6,646 nt of DNA from Gammaproteobacteria bacterium (GTDB lineage: Bacteria > Pseudomonadota > Gammaproteobacteria > Xanthomonadales > Xanthomonadaceae). Shown piece after piece: positions 1 to 5,357 of this stretch. Made by a program: the position numbers and the translations under genes. The stretch lies in NCBI GenBank assembly GCA_025360985.1, contig JANYBA010000047.1, positions 1 through 6,646 on the forward strand, given 5' to 3'. The number at the start of each line of letters is the position of its first letter. The stretch's first letter is position 1. The notes under the pieces were generated by a model, which saw only the letters and a program-made list of their open reading frames with translations, was not told the origin of the DNA and ran no database searches.

Positions 1-96
1 CAGCGTCCAGCCGCCGAGCAGATCCTGCTGAAGAATGAGCTGGACGTACTTGGGCGATTCGCCGGCGAGCGGTTTTTGCTGGAGCAGTAGGCGCAT
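1..96 (-). CDS. Small WGR-like hypothetical protein, N-terminal 32 codons only
   Basis: Reading leftward from an ATG at 96-94 gives 32 uninterrupted codons, beginning MRLLLQQKPL and containing KYVQL and DLLGGW, that run off the left edge. The pattern of a short basic start, a YVQL strand and an LLGGW turn resembles the start of WGR-like proteins that I recall downstream of aroB in xanthomonads. That family call is from memory and is tentative. The start lies 9 bp after the aroB stop, so it is probably the third gene of the aroK-aroB operon. No good Shine-Dalgarno is visible in the short A/T-rich spacer (TAAAATACCCGC), so translation may depend on coupling to aroB. The function is unknown, and too little is present to test domain completeness. 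Confidence 0.6.
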   Translation of the reverse strand, partial: MRLLLQQKPLAGESPKYVQLILQQDLLGGWTL

Positions 97-105
97 GCGG
101 GTATT

Positions 106-1176
106 TTAGCCGCCCAGCGCCCGCAATACCGCGTCTTCATCAATACCCGCGACGACCTCGGCCCGGCCGATGCCGCGCCACAGGATCAGCCGCATTTGGC
201 CGGAGACCGCCTTCTTGTCCAGCCGCATCCTGGCCAGCAGGGCCTCGGCGTCGAGTCCGCGCGGCAATGAGGTCGGCAGCCCGAGGCGATCCAGCAGGGC
301 GGCGAGGCGTTCGCCATCGCCGTGGGGCGCGCGGCCGAGCGTGGCGGACAAGCGAGCGGCGAGCACCATCCCGACCGCCACCGCCTCGCCGTGGATGAGC
401 CCGCCGAAACGCTGCTCGGCTTCGATCGCATGGCCGAAGGTATGGCCGAAGTTGAGCAGGGCGCGCTCGCCCTGTTCGGTTTCGTCGCGGGCGACGACGC
501 CGGCCTTGTGCGCGCAACTGCGGAAGATCGCCTCGACGATGGCTGCCGGTTCGGACGCCAACAGCGCCTCGGCATGGCCTTCGAGCCAGGCGAAGAAATC
601 GCCGTCGCCGATCGCGCCGTACTTGACGACTTCGGCCAGCCCCGCCCGCAGTTCGCGTGCCGGCAGCGTCGCCAACGTCGCCGTGTCGGCCAACACGGCT
701 GAAGGCTGGTGGAAGGCGCCAACCAAATTCTTGCCGGCCGGCAGGTCGACCGCGGTTTTTCCGCCGACCGAGGAATCGACCATGGCCAACAACGTGGTCG
801 GAAGTTGAACAAAGCGGACGCCGCGCATCCAACACGCGGCGGCGAAGCCGGCGAGGTCGCCGACCACGCCGCCGCCGAGCGCGAGCACGGTCGCGTCGCG
901 ACTGGCGCCAAGATCGGACAACGCATCCAGGGCATCGGCGAAGCGATCCAGCGTTTTTTCCTGTTCGCCGGGGGCGATCACGAAGGTGCCGACCGCCTTG
1001 CCCGACAGCGCGGCCAGCACCTTGCCCAGGTACAGCGGTGCGACGTTGTCGTCGCTGACCACCAGCGCATGCCGACCCGGCACGAGCGCGCGCAGCCCGG
1101 CGGCATCGTCGAGCAATCCGGCGCCGATCCGGATCGGATAGCGGCGAGCCCCGAGTTCGACCGTCAGTTCCCGCAT
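106..1176 (-). CDS. aroB: 3-dehydroquinate synthase
   Basis: AroB converts DAHP to 3-dehydroquinate, the second step of the cytoplasmic shikimate pathway, using NAD+ and a divalent metal (Zn or Co). The product has 356 residues, normal for the family. Visible motifs are PGEQEKTL (69-76), the glycine-rich nucleotide-binding [11 protein letters not shown] (101-111), and the conserved block from [16 protein letters not shown] to the following [12 protein letters not shown] (126-158). The metal ligands are E182 (AEVVKYG), H245 (NFGHTFGHA) and H262 (IHGEA), matching E. coli E184, H247 and H264. The open frame extends further upstream but overlaps aroK there and reads as low-complexity Arg-rich sequence. 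The ATG at 1176 is preferred because MRELTVELG starts the fold and a GAGG lies 7 nt upstream. It overlaps the aroK stop by one base (TGATG), so the two genes are probably translationally coupled. Confidence 0.97.
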   Translation of the reverse strand: MRELTVELGARRYPIRIGAGLLDDAAGLRALVPGRHALVVSDDNVAPLYLGKVLAALSGKAVGTFVIAPGEQEKTLDRFADALDALSDLGASRDATVLALGGGVVGDLAGFAAACWMRGVRFVQLPTTLLAMVDSSVGGKTAVDLPAGKNLVGAFHQPSAVLADTATLATLPARELRAGLAEVVKYGAIGDGDFFAWLEGHAEALLASEPAAIVEAIFRSCAHKAGVVARDETEQGERALLNFGHTFGHAIEAEQRFGGLIHGEAVAVGMVLAARLSATLGRAPHGDGERLAALLDRLGLPTSLPRGLDAEALLARMRLDKKAVSGQMRLILWRGIGRAEVVAGIDEDAVLRALGG

Positions 1177-1715
1177 CAGGCGGCCTCGCCACGTTGCCAG
1201 CGCGATTGCACGAGGTCGCCGACCCGGTCGCAGGCGGTCGCCACGGCCAGGCCGTCGGAATCGAAGACCAGATCCGCGACTTCCTCGTACAGGGCATTGC
1301 GCGTCGCCGCCAACCCTTCCAGCCGACCTTGCTTGTCGTCGGTCGCGAGCAGCGGCCGGGTCCGGTCGCGCGCCAGGCGCTGCAATTGCTGTTCCACGCT
1401 GACCTTGAGGTAGACCACGAAGCCATGCCCGCGCAACAACTGCCGGTTCTGCGCCGACAGCACGGCGCCGCCGCCGGTGGCGACCAGCTGGCCGCGCTCG
1501 CGCATCAGTTCGGCGATCAGTTGCGACTCGCGCACGCGGAACCCGGCCTCGCCTTCGCATTCGAAGATTAGCGGCACCGGCGCGCCGGTGATCTCCTCGA
1601 GCCGGTGGTCGGCATCGACGAAGACCAGGCCCAAGCGCTGCGCCAGGCGCTTGCCGATCGAGGACTTGCCGGCGCCCATGGGGCCGACGAGCACGAGGTT
1701 GGGCGCGGGATTCAT
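1176..1715 (-). CDS. aroK: Shikimate kinase
   Basis: AroK phosphorylates shikimate at the 3-OH with ATP (fifth step of the shikimate pathway). It is a 179-residue P-loop kinase of normal length. The Walker A loop is GPMGAGKSS (11-19). Shikimate-binding residues are visible as D36 (VDADH), R60 ([10 protein letters not shown]), the G81-G83 run (ATGGGA) and R139 near NALYEE. The LID region carries R118 and R120 in DRTRPLL. The ATG at 1715 gives the expected short N-terminus before the first beta strand. The frame stays open upstream, but that part is antisense to the divergent SDR gene. No strong Shine-Dalgarno precedes the start. The gene is first in the aroK-aroB-WGR-like series and is divergent from the SDR gene across 43 bp. 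I do not see pilQ-type genes upstream, which are often linked to aroK in gammaproteobacteria. Confidence 0.96.
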   Translation of the reverse strand: MNPAPNLVLVGPMGAGKSSIGKRLAQRLGLVFVDADHRLEEITGAPVPLIFECEGEAGFRVRESQLIAELMRERGQLVATGGGAVLSAQNRQLLRGHGFVVYLKVSVEQQLQRLARDRTRPLLATDDKQGRLEGLAATRNALYEEVADLVFDSDGLAVATACDRVGDLVQSRWQRGEAA

Positions 1716-1758
1716 GTTGCGAATGCTAGCATCCGGGCGCTTGCCGACGGAGCGAAGC
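1716..1758. promoter_or_regulatory. Divergent aroK / SDR intergenic gap with a 10-bp palindrome
   Basis: Only 43 bp separate the aroK ATG from the GTG of the divergent SDR gene. The gap holds a perfect 10-bp palindrome, ATGCTAGCAT, at 1723-1732. Because it is palindromic, both strands carry TAGCAT, a weak match to a -10 hexamer. For aroK this would start transcription close to the ATG, implying a very short or absent leader, which fits the lack of a visible ribosome site. No convincing -35 is seen on either side. It could equally be a small operator or chance. The SDR Shine-Dalgarno GGAG (1749-1752) also lies here, 6 nt before its GTG. Confidence 0.3.
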
Positions 1759-2580
1759 GTGGCCCTGGAAACTCCCCCTTGCGTGGTGATCGCCGGCGCC
1801 GGCGACGTCGGCGGTCGGCTGGCGGCGCTGCGCGTCCGGCGCGGCGACGAGGTCATCGCCTTGCGCCGACGCGAGGTCGCCTGCACCGCCGGCATCCGGT
1901 CGCTGCGCGCCGATCTCGCCACCGGCGCGGGCCTCGAACGGCTGCCGCGCCAGGCGCAGGCGATCGTTTTCTGTGCCGCGCCCGACGAGCGCAGCGAACC
2001 GGCCTACCGCGCGCTCTACCTCGATGGCCTGCGCCGACTGCTTGATGCCTGCGACGCGCCGCGCCTGCTGTTCGTGTCCTCGACTGCGGTGTATGGCGAA
2101 GACGCCGGCGAATGGGTGGACGAAGCGACGCCGGCGCGGCCGCCCGCGTTCAACGGCCGCGTGCTGTTTGAGGCCGAGCACGAGCTCGCGCCGCACGCCG
2201 GCAGCGTGGTCCTGCGCCTGAGCGGCCTGTACGGGCCGGGACGCGAGGCGATGTTGCGCCGCGCCCAAGCGAGCGCCGCCGCCCGACCGCGCTGGAGCAA
2301 TCGCATCCACGTCGACGATGCGGCCTCGGCGCTGGCGCACCTGCTTGACCTGTCCGGGCCCGGGCGGCTTTATCTCGGCACCGACGACCGGCCCGTGTTC
2401 GAACACGAACTCGTCGCCTGGTTGCGCCAACGCGATGGCTTGCCGCCGCCGTCGATCGTGGCCGAAGCCGAAAGTGGGCGGCGGATCAGCAACGGCCACC
2501 TGCGGGTCAGCGGCTGGGCGCCGCACTACCCGGATTTCACAGCCGGCTACGGGCCCTCGGCGGTCGGCGCCGGCGTATAG
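1759..2580 (+). CDS. Atypical SDR-family NAD(P)-binding protein, YeeZ-like
   Basis: This 273-residue protein is a Rossmann-fold extended/atypical short-chain dehydrogenase, close in layout and length to E. coli YeeZ, whose substrate is not established. It shows the dinucleotide-binding GAGDVG (13-18), the strand-and-Ser block VSSTAVYG (106-113), NGRVLFEAE (132-140), LRLSGLYGPGR (152-162) and RIHVDDAASAL (182-192). Where classical enzymes have YxxxK, this protein has N132 and L136, so both catalytic residues are missing. YeeZ, as I recall it, has the same replacement. It may therefore bind NAD(P) without ordinary SDR catalysis. GTG 1759 is chosen over in-frame ATGs at 1714 and 1723 because GGAG sits 6 nt upstream and the fold begins soon after. 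It is divergent from aroK, and dodecin follows after 44 bp. Confidence 0.85.
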   Translation: MALETPPCVVIAGAGDVGGRLAALRVRRGDEVIALRRREVACTAGIRSLRADLATGAGLERLPRQAQAIVFCAAPDERSEPAYRALYLDGLRRLLDACDAPRLLFVSSTAVYGEDAGEWVDEATPARPPAFNGRVLFEAEHELAPHAGSVVLRLSGLYGPGREAMLRRAQASAAARPRWSNRIHVDDAASALAHLLDLSGPGRLYLGTDDRPVFEHELVAWLRQRDGLPPPSIVAEAESGRRISNGHLRVSGWAPHYPDFTAGYGPSAVGAGV

Positions 2581-2581
2581 T
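2576..2581 (+). promoter_or_regulatory. Candidate -10 element for the dodecin gene
   Basis: TATAGT overlaps the TAG stop of the SDR gene and differs from TATAAT at one base. It would start transcription roughly 35 bases before the dodecin ATG. No convincing -35 lies 16-18 bp upstream, where the sequence is G/C-rich coding DNA. Read-through from the SDR gene is an equally good explanation for dodecin expression. Confidence 0.25.
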
Positions 2582-2624
2582 TTCGTTGTCCCACCCACGC
2601 TGTCCAACCTTTGGGAGCACGACC

Positions 2625-2834
2625 ATGACCACCACCGTCGCGAAGACCATCGAAATCTCTTCTTCGTCCAGCAAGGGCATCGAGGACGCCGTGCAGGGCG
2701 GCCTGAAGAAAGCCTCGCGCAGCGTCAAGAACATCAAGGGCGCCTGGATCAACGACATCAAGGTCGTGACCGACGATGACGGCAACGTCACCGAGTGGCG
2801 GGTGCACATGCACGTGAGCTTCATCGTTTCCTGA
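2625..2834 (+). CDS. Dodecin family flavin-binding protein
   Basis: Dodecins are small beta-alpha-beta-beta proteins that assemble into hollow dodecamers. Bacterial members bind and buffer FMN and related flavins in the cytoplasm. This one has 69 residues, the family's usual size. It has the typical start TTVAKTIEI, a central helix (about 17-35, KGIEDAVQGGLKKASRSVKN), the flavin-stacking tryptophan W41 in IKGAW, and two closing strands ending VHMHVSFIV. A second tryptophan (W58, in EWRV) stands where a tyrosine is common (EYxV). The start is set by GGGAG at 2613-2617, 7 nt before the ATG. An in-frame ATG at 2586 would add 13 unrelated residues and would lie upstream of that ribosome site. pdxH begins 6 bp after the stop, so the two are very likely cotranscribed. 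Both handle FMN. Confidence 0.93.
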   Translation: MTTTVAKTIEISSSSSKGIEDAVQGGLKKASRSVKNIKGAWINDIKVVTDDDGNVTEWRVHMHVSFIVS

Positions 2835-2840
2835 TCGACC

Positions 2841-3461
2841 ATGTCCGCGATGCCCGACCAGCCGCCTGATCTCTACGCCGAGGCGCTGCAGACCTTCGAC
2901 CACCTGCTCGACGAGGCGCGCACGTCCGGCGACCCCGAGCCGACGGCGATGACGCTGGCGTCGATCGGCGAGAACGGGCGGCCGTCGGCGCGCACCGTCC
3001 TGCTCAAGGCCCACGACGAGCGCGGCTTCGTCTTCTACACCAACTTCGAAAGCCGCAAGGGCCGGCAACTCGCCGCCAGCCCGCAGGCGGCGCTGTTGTT
3101 CCTGTGGAAGGGCCTGCGCGGCCGCGAGCACGTCCAAGTCAAGATCGAGGGCACGGTCGAGCCGGTGACGGTGGCCGAAGCCGAGGCCTATTTCGCGCTG
3201 CGACCGCGCGAAAGCCAGCTCGGCGCCTGGGCGTCGCTGCAATCGCAGACGCTGCCCTCGCGCGAAGAATTCGAGCGCCGCTTCGCCGCGGTCGAGCAGC
3301 GCTTCGACGGCGTCGCGGTACCGCGCCCGCCGCACTGGTCGGGTTTCCGGGTCGTGCCGGAGCTGATCGAATTCTGGTACGGCGCCAAGTTCCGCCTGCA
3401 CGAACGCCAGCGCTACGAGCGCGCCGACGGCGCCTGGAGCAAGCGGATGCTCTATCCATGA
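2841..3461 (+). CDS. pdxH: Pyridoxine/pyridoxamine 5'-phosphate oxidase
   Basis: PdxH oxidises PNP or PMP to pyridoxal 5'-phosphate with O2 and bound FMN, acting as a cytoplasmic dimer. The protein has 206 residues (E. coli, 218). FMN/phosphate contacts seen are R51-K56 (RTVLLK), Y66-T67, S71-R72-K73, Q99, Q134-S135, W179 and R189. Substrate contacts are K56, Y117, R121, S125, R185 and H187. All match the E. coli positions. Between K73 and Q99 there are four more residues than in E. coli (the KGLRGREH region), a difference I recall in xanthomonad PdxH. The N-terminus lacks much of the arm that helps close the E. coli active site. ATG 2841 or ATG 2850 could be the start; neither has a clear Shine-Dalgarno, and translation probably couples to dodecin 6 bp upstream. 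Confidence 0.96.
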   Translation: MSAMPDQPPDLYAEALQTFDHLLDEARTSGDPEPTAMTLASIGENGRPSARTVLLKAHDERGFVFYTNFESRKGRQLAASPQAALLFLWKGLRGREHVQVKIEGTVEPVTVAEAEAYFALRPRESQLGAWASLQSQTLPSREEFERRFAAVEQRFDGVAVPRPPHWSGFRVVPELIEFWYGAKFRLHERQRYERADGAWSKRMLYP

Positions 3462-3475
3462 GCGTTTTGCCTTGA
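3458..3475 (+). other. Five-codon ORF bridging pdxH and the BtuF-like gene
   Basis: An ATG at 3458 overlaps the pdxH stop as ATGA and reads MSVLP before a TGA at 3473-3475. That TGA overlaps the TTG assigned as the next gene's start, as TTGA. The layout could allow ribosomes ending on pdxH to restart twice and reach the BtuF-like frame. Alternatively it is the broken start of that gene: one extra or missing base would fuse MSVLP to the next frame in the TLGPRRIVCL register. It may also be chance. Confidence 0.3.
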
Positions 3476-4272
3476 CCCTGGGCCCGCGTCGCATCGTCTG
3501 CCTGACCGAAGAGCCGACCGAAGTCCTGTACGCCCTCGGCGAGCAAGCGCGGATCGTTGGCATCTCCGGCTTCACGGTGCGGCCGGTCATCGCCCGCAAG
3601 GAAAAGCCCAAGGTCAGCGCCTTCACCTCAGCGAAGATCGGCGAGATCCTCAAGCTGGAGCCGGATTTCGTGGTCGGGTTTTCCGACATCCAGGCCGACA
3701 TCGCCGCCGCGCTGATCAAGCAGGGTGTCGAGGTCTGGATCAGCAACCATCGCAGCGTCGAGGGCATCCTCGACTATGTGCGTCGGCTGGGCGCCCTGGT
3801 CGGCGTCGGCGCCAAAGCCAACGACTACGCGGGCGAATTGCGACGCGGCCTGGATGACATTGCCGCGGCATCCGCCCGGCTGCCGCGTCGGCCGAAAGTC
3901 TATTTCGAGGAATGGGACGAGCCGCGCATCACCGGCATCCGTTGGGTCGCCGAGCTGGTGCGGATCGCCGGCGGTGACGATATCTTTCCCGAGCGCGCGG
4001 AAAAGTCCTTGGCCAAGGATCGCATCCTCGCCGATGATGCGGAAATCATCGCGCGCGCGCCGGACATCGTCTTCGGCTCCTGGTGCGGCAAGAAATTCCA
4101 GCCGGCGAAAGTGGCGGCGCGCCCCGGCTGGGCGAACGTGCCGGCGGTACGCGACGGCGAACTGCACGAGATCAAGTCGCCGATCATCCTGCAGCCCGGC
4201 CCGGCGGCGTTGACCGATGGGGTGCGCGAAATCGCAGCCCACATCTCACGATGGGCTCGCAGACCAGGGTAG
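3472..4272 (+). CDS. BtuF-like cobalamin/corrinoid-binding-fold protein, no signal peptide
   Basis: The 266-residue product belongs to the periplasmic-binding type III fold (BtuF/FhuD-like, COG0614). Family features in order are RRIVCLTEEPTEVLYALG (6-23), VGISGF (29-34), KVSAFTSAKIGEILKLEPDFVVGF (47-70), a long linking helix (about 95-135) and a second lobe with PKVYFEEWDEP (141-151), GGDDIFPE (167-174), GSWCGKKF (202-209) and RDGELHEIKSPIILQPGPAALTDG (227-250). Transported-ligand members normally carry a Sec or lipoprotein signal. Here the chain starts directly at the first strand, so a cytoplasmic location is inferred. No btuC/btuD-type permease or ATPase adjoins it. The TTG at 3472 is the first possible start in the frame and has no clear ribosome site. 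The gene lies 10 bp after pdxH. Its TAG stop lies within a REP element. The ligand (corrinoid or otherwise) is not shown by the sequence. Confidence 0.85.
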   Translation: MTLGPRRIVCLTEEPTEVLYALGEQARIVGISGFTVRPVIARKEKPKVSAFTSAKIGEILKLEPDFVVGFSDIQADIAAALIKQGVEVWISNHRSVEGILDYVRRLGALVGVGAKANDYAGELRRGLDDIAAASARLPRRPKVYFEEWDEPRITGIRWVAELVRIAGGDDIFPERAEKSLAKDRILADDAEIIARAPDIVFGSWCGKKFQPAKVAARPGWANVPAVRDGELHEIKSPIILQPGPAALTDGVREIAAHISRWARRPG

Positions 4273-4339
4273 GAGCGAATTTATTCGCGACGAAACACGC
4301 TTTCGACGCGTCTTGTGTCGCCAATGAATTGGCTCCTAC
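4269..4339. repeat. Inverted pair of REP elements between convergent genes
   Basis: Two 23-nt elements face each other at 4269-4291 (plus) and 4317-4339 (minus), separated by 25 nt. Each reads GTAGGA, a 6-nt arm, a 2-nt loop, the complementary arm and GAC. The arms are GCGAAT/ATTCGC with loop TT on the left, and (on the minus strand) GCCAAT/ATTGGC with loop TC on the right. The full outer inverted repeat (4267-4291 with 4317-4341) matches at 22 of 25 positions. Two of the three mismatches form a compensating G-C to C-G swap inside the small hairpin. The GTRG head is the hallmark of REPs mobilised by REP-associated tyrosine transposases (RAYTs); no RAYT gene is in the window. The pair overlaps the stop codons of both flanking genes and could act as a two-way transcription stop or RNA stabiliser, though no U-tract follows. 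Confidence 0.9.
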
Positions 4340-5355
4340 CCAAGCGCGTCCACGCCCATATTGGCCAACAACGCCGTCATCCGGCCCGCTTGCACGGCCT
4401 GTTCGCTCGACGCATTGCCCTGGGCCGCGCGCTTGGCCACGCCCTGCGCGATGGCGGCGAGACGGAAGAAGCTGAAGGCCAGCACGAAGCCCCAGTCCCC
4501 GGGGATCGGCCGGCCCGTGAGTTCGGAATAACGATGCAGGATCGCCGCCTCGTCCGGAATGCCGAGCGCGGCGCGATCCAAGCCGGCCAGACCGGGCAGG
4601 GCCGGGTTGCGCGGCAGGCGCAGGGCCATGCAGAAATAGCCGAGGTCGGCCAGCGGCTGGCCGAGCGTCGACAATTCCCAATCGACCACCGCGATCACGC
4701 GCGGCTCGACCGGGTGGAACATCAGGTTGTCTATCCGATAGTCGCCGTGCACCAGGGCCACCGCGCCATCGTCGGCGGGGCAACGCGACGGCAGTTGAGC
4801 CACCAGCGTGGCCATTGCCGGAATGTCTCCGGTTTCGCTCTGGCGGTATTGCTCGCTCCAGCGGGCGACCTGGCGCGAAAAATAATTTCCCGGCTTGCCG
4901 TAGTCGACCAGGCCGACCGCGGTCGGGTCGATCGTGTGCACGGCCGCCAGGGTCGCGATGAGGGCTTCGAAATAGTTGGCGCGTTTCTCGGCCGGGACCT
5001 CGGGCAGGGACGGATCCCAGAAAATCCGGCCGTCGACGAATTCCATCAGGTAGAACATCGAGCCGATCACCGACTCGTCGCCGCACAAGAGCAGCGGAGC
5101 GGCCACCGGCACGCTACTGCCGTGAAGGGCTTGCAATACCCGGAATTCCCGATCGACTGCGTGCGCGGAAGCGAGCAGCTGCCCCGGCGGCTTGCGGCGC
5201 AGCACGTAGCGACCGCTCGCCGCCTCGATCAGGTAGGTCGGGTTGGACTGGCCACCCTTGAACTTGCTCGACAACAGTGGGCCGCGAAAGCCCGCGACCC
5301 GGCCTTCAAGATAGGCCGCGAGGGCGGCGTCGGGTAGGTCGAGCGGGTGCGTCAC
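4336..5355 (-). CDS. APH-fold kinase partner of an acyl-CoA dehydrogenase (LvaA / ACAD11-kinase-like)
   Basis: This 339-residue protein has the aminoglycoside-phosphotransferase fold of the ACAD10/ACAD11 kinase-domain type. Visible are the ATP loop FKGGQSNPTYL (32-42), the likely ATP-anchoring lysine K55 in VLRRKP, E70, the catalytic loop HGDYRIDN (203-210; D205 base, N210) and the metal-binding D225 in VVDWELSTLGQPLADLGYF (223-241). In Pseudomonas, LvaA of this family phosphorylates 4-hydroxyvaleryl-CoA, and the mammalian kinase domain of ACAD11 acts on 4-hydroxyacyl-CoA. The same role is inferred here, and antibiotic resistance is not suggested. It starts with GTG at 5355, supported by AAGG 7 nt upstream and by lying 2 bp after the dehydrogenase stop, which implies coupled translation. 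Its TAG stop (4338-4336) lies in the head of a REP element. Confidence 0.9.
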   Translation of the reverse strand: MTHPLDLPDAALAAYLEGRVAGFRGPLLSSKFKGGQSNPTYLIEAASGRYVLRRKPPGQLLASAHAVDREFRVLQALHGSSVPVAAPLLLCGDESVIGSMFYLMEFVDGRIFWDPSLPEVPAEKRANYFEALIATLAAVHTIDPTAVGLVDYGKPGNYFSRQVARWSEQYRQSETGDIPAMATLVAQLPSRCPADDGAVALVHGDYRIDNLMFHPVEPRVIAVVDWELSTLGQPLADLGYFCMALRLPRNPALPGLAGLDRAALGIPDEAAILHRYSELTGRPIPGDWGFVLAFSFFRLAAIAQGVAKRAAQGNASSEQAVQAGRMTALLANMGVDALG

Positions 5356-5357
5356 GC

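Noticed and set aside
106..1560. A 484-residue reading of the aroB frame that extends far upstream of 1176
   Set aside because: The added N-terminal part overlaps aroK in another frame, is Arg-rich and low-complexity, and has no homology that I recognise. The 1176 start has a ribosome site and the correct family N-terminus.
1726..2607. Long open frame on the minus strand, antisense to the SDR gene
   Set aside because: High G+C makes the opposite strand open by chance. The translation is Arg/Ala/Gly-rich without motifs, while the plus strand encodes clear SDR motifs.
2547..3767. Open frame of about 400 codons antisense to dodecin, pdxH and the BtuF-like gene
   Set aside because: It spans three well-supported plus-strand genes and has no recognisable domain. 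It is a codon-bias shadow.
4267..4341. A classical Rho-independent terminator
   Set aside because: The hairpin is strong but no T-rich tract follows on either strand. The structure is better explained as a REP pair, though it may still halt transcription.
4315..5337. Long plus-strand open frame antisense to the kinase
   Set aside because: Biased His/Arg/Gln-rich translation without motifs. The minus strand has intact kinase motifs.
4336..5355. Aminoglycoside resistance phosphotransferase
   Set aside because: The fold is shared, but the gene is coupled to an acyl-CoA dehydrogenase and the sequence layout matches the ACAD10/11 and LvaA kinase group.
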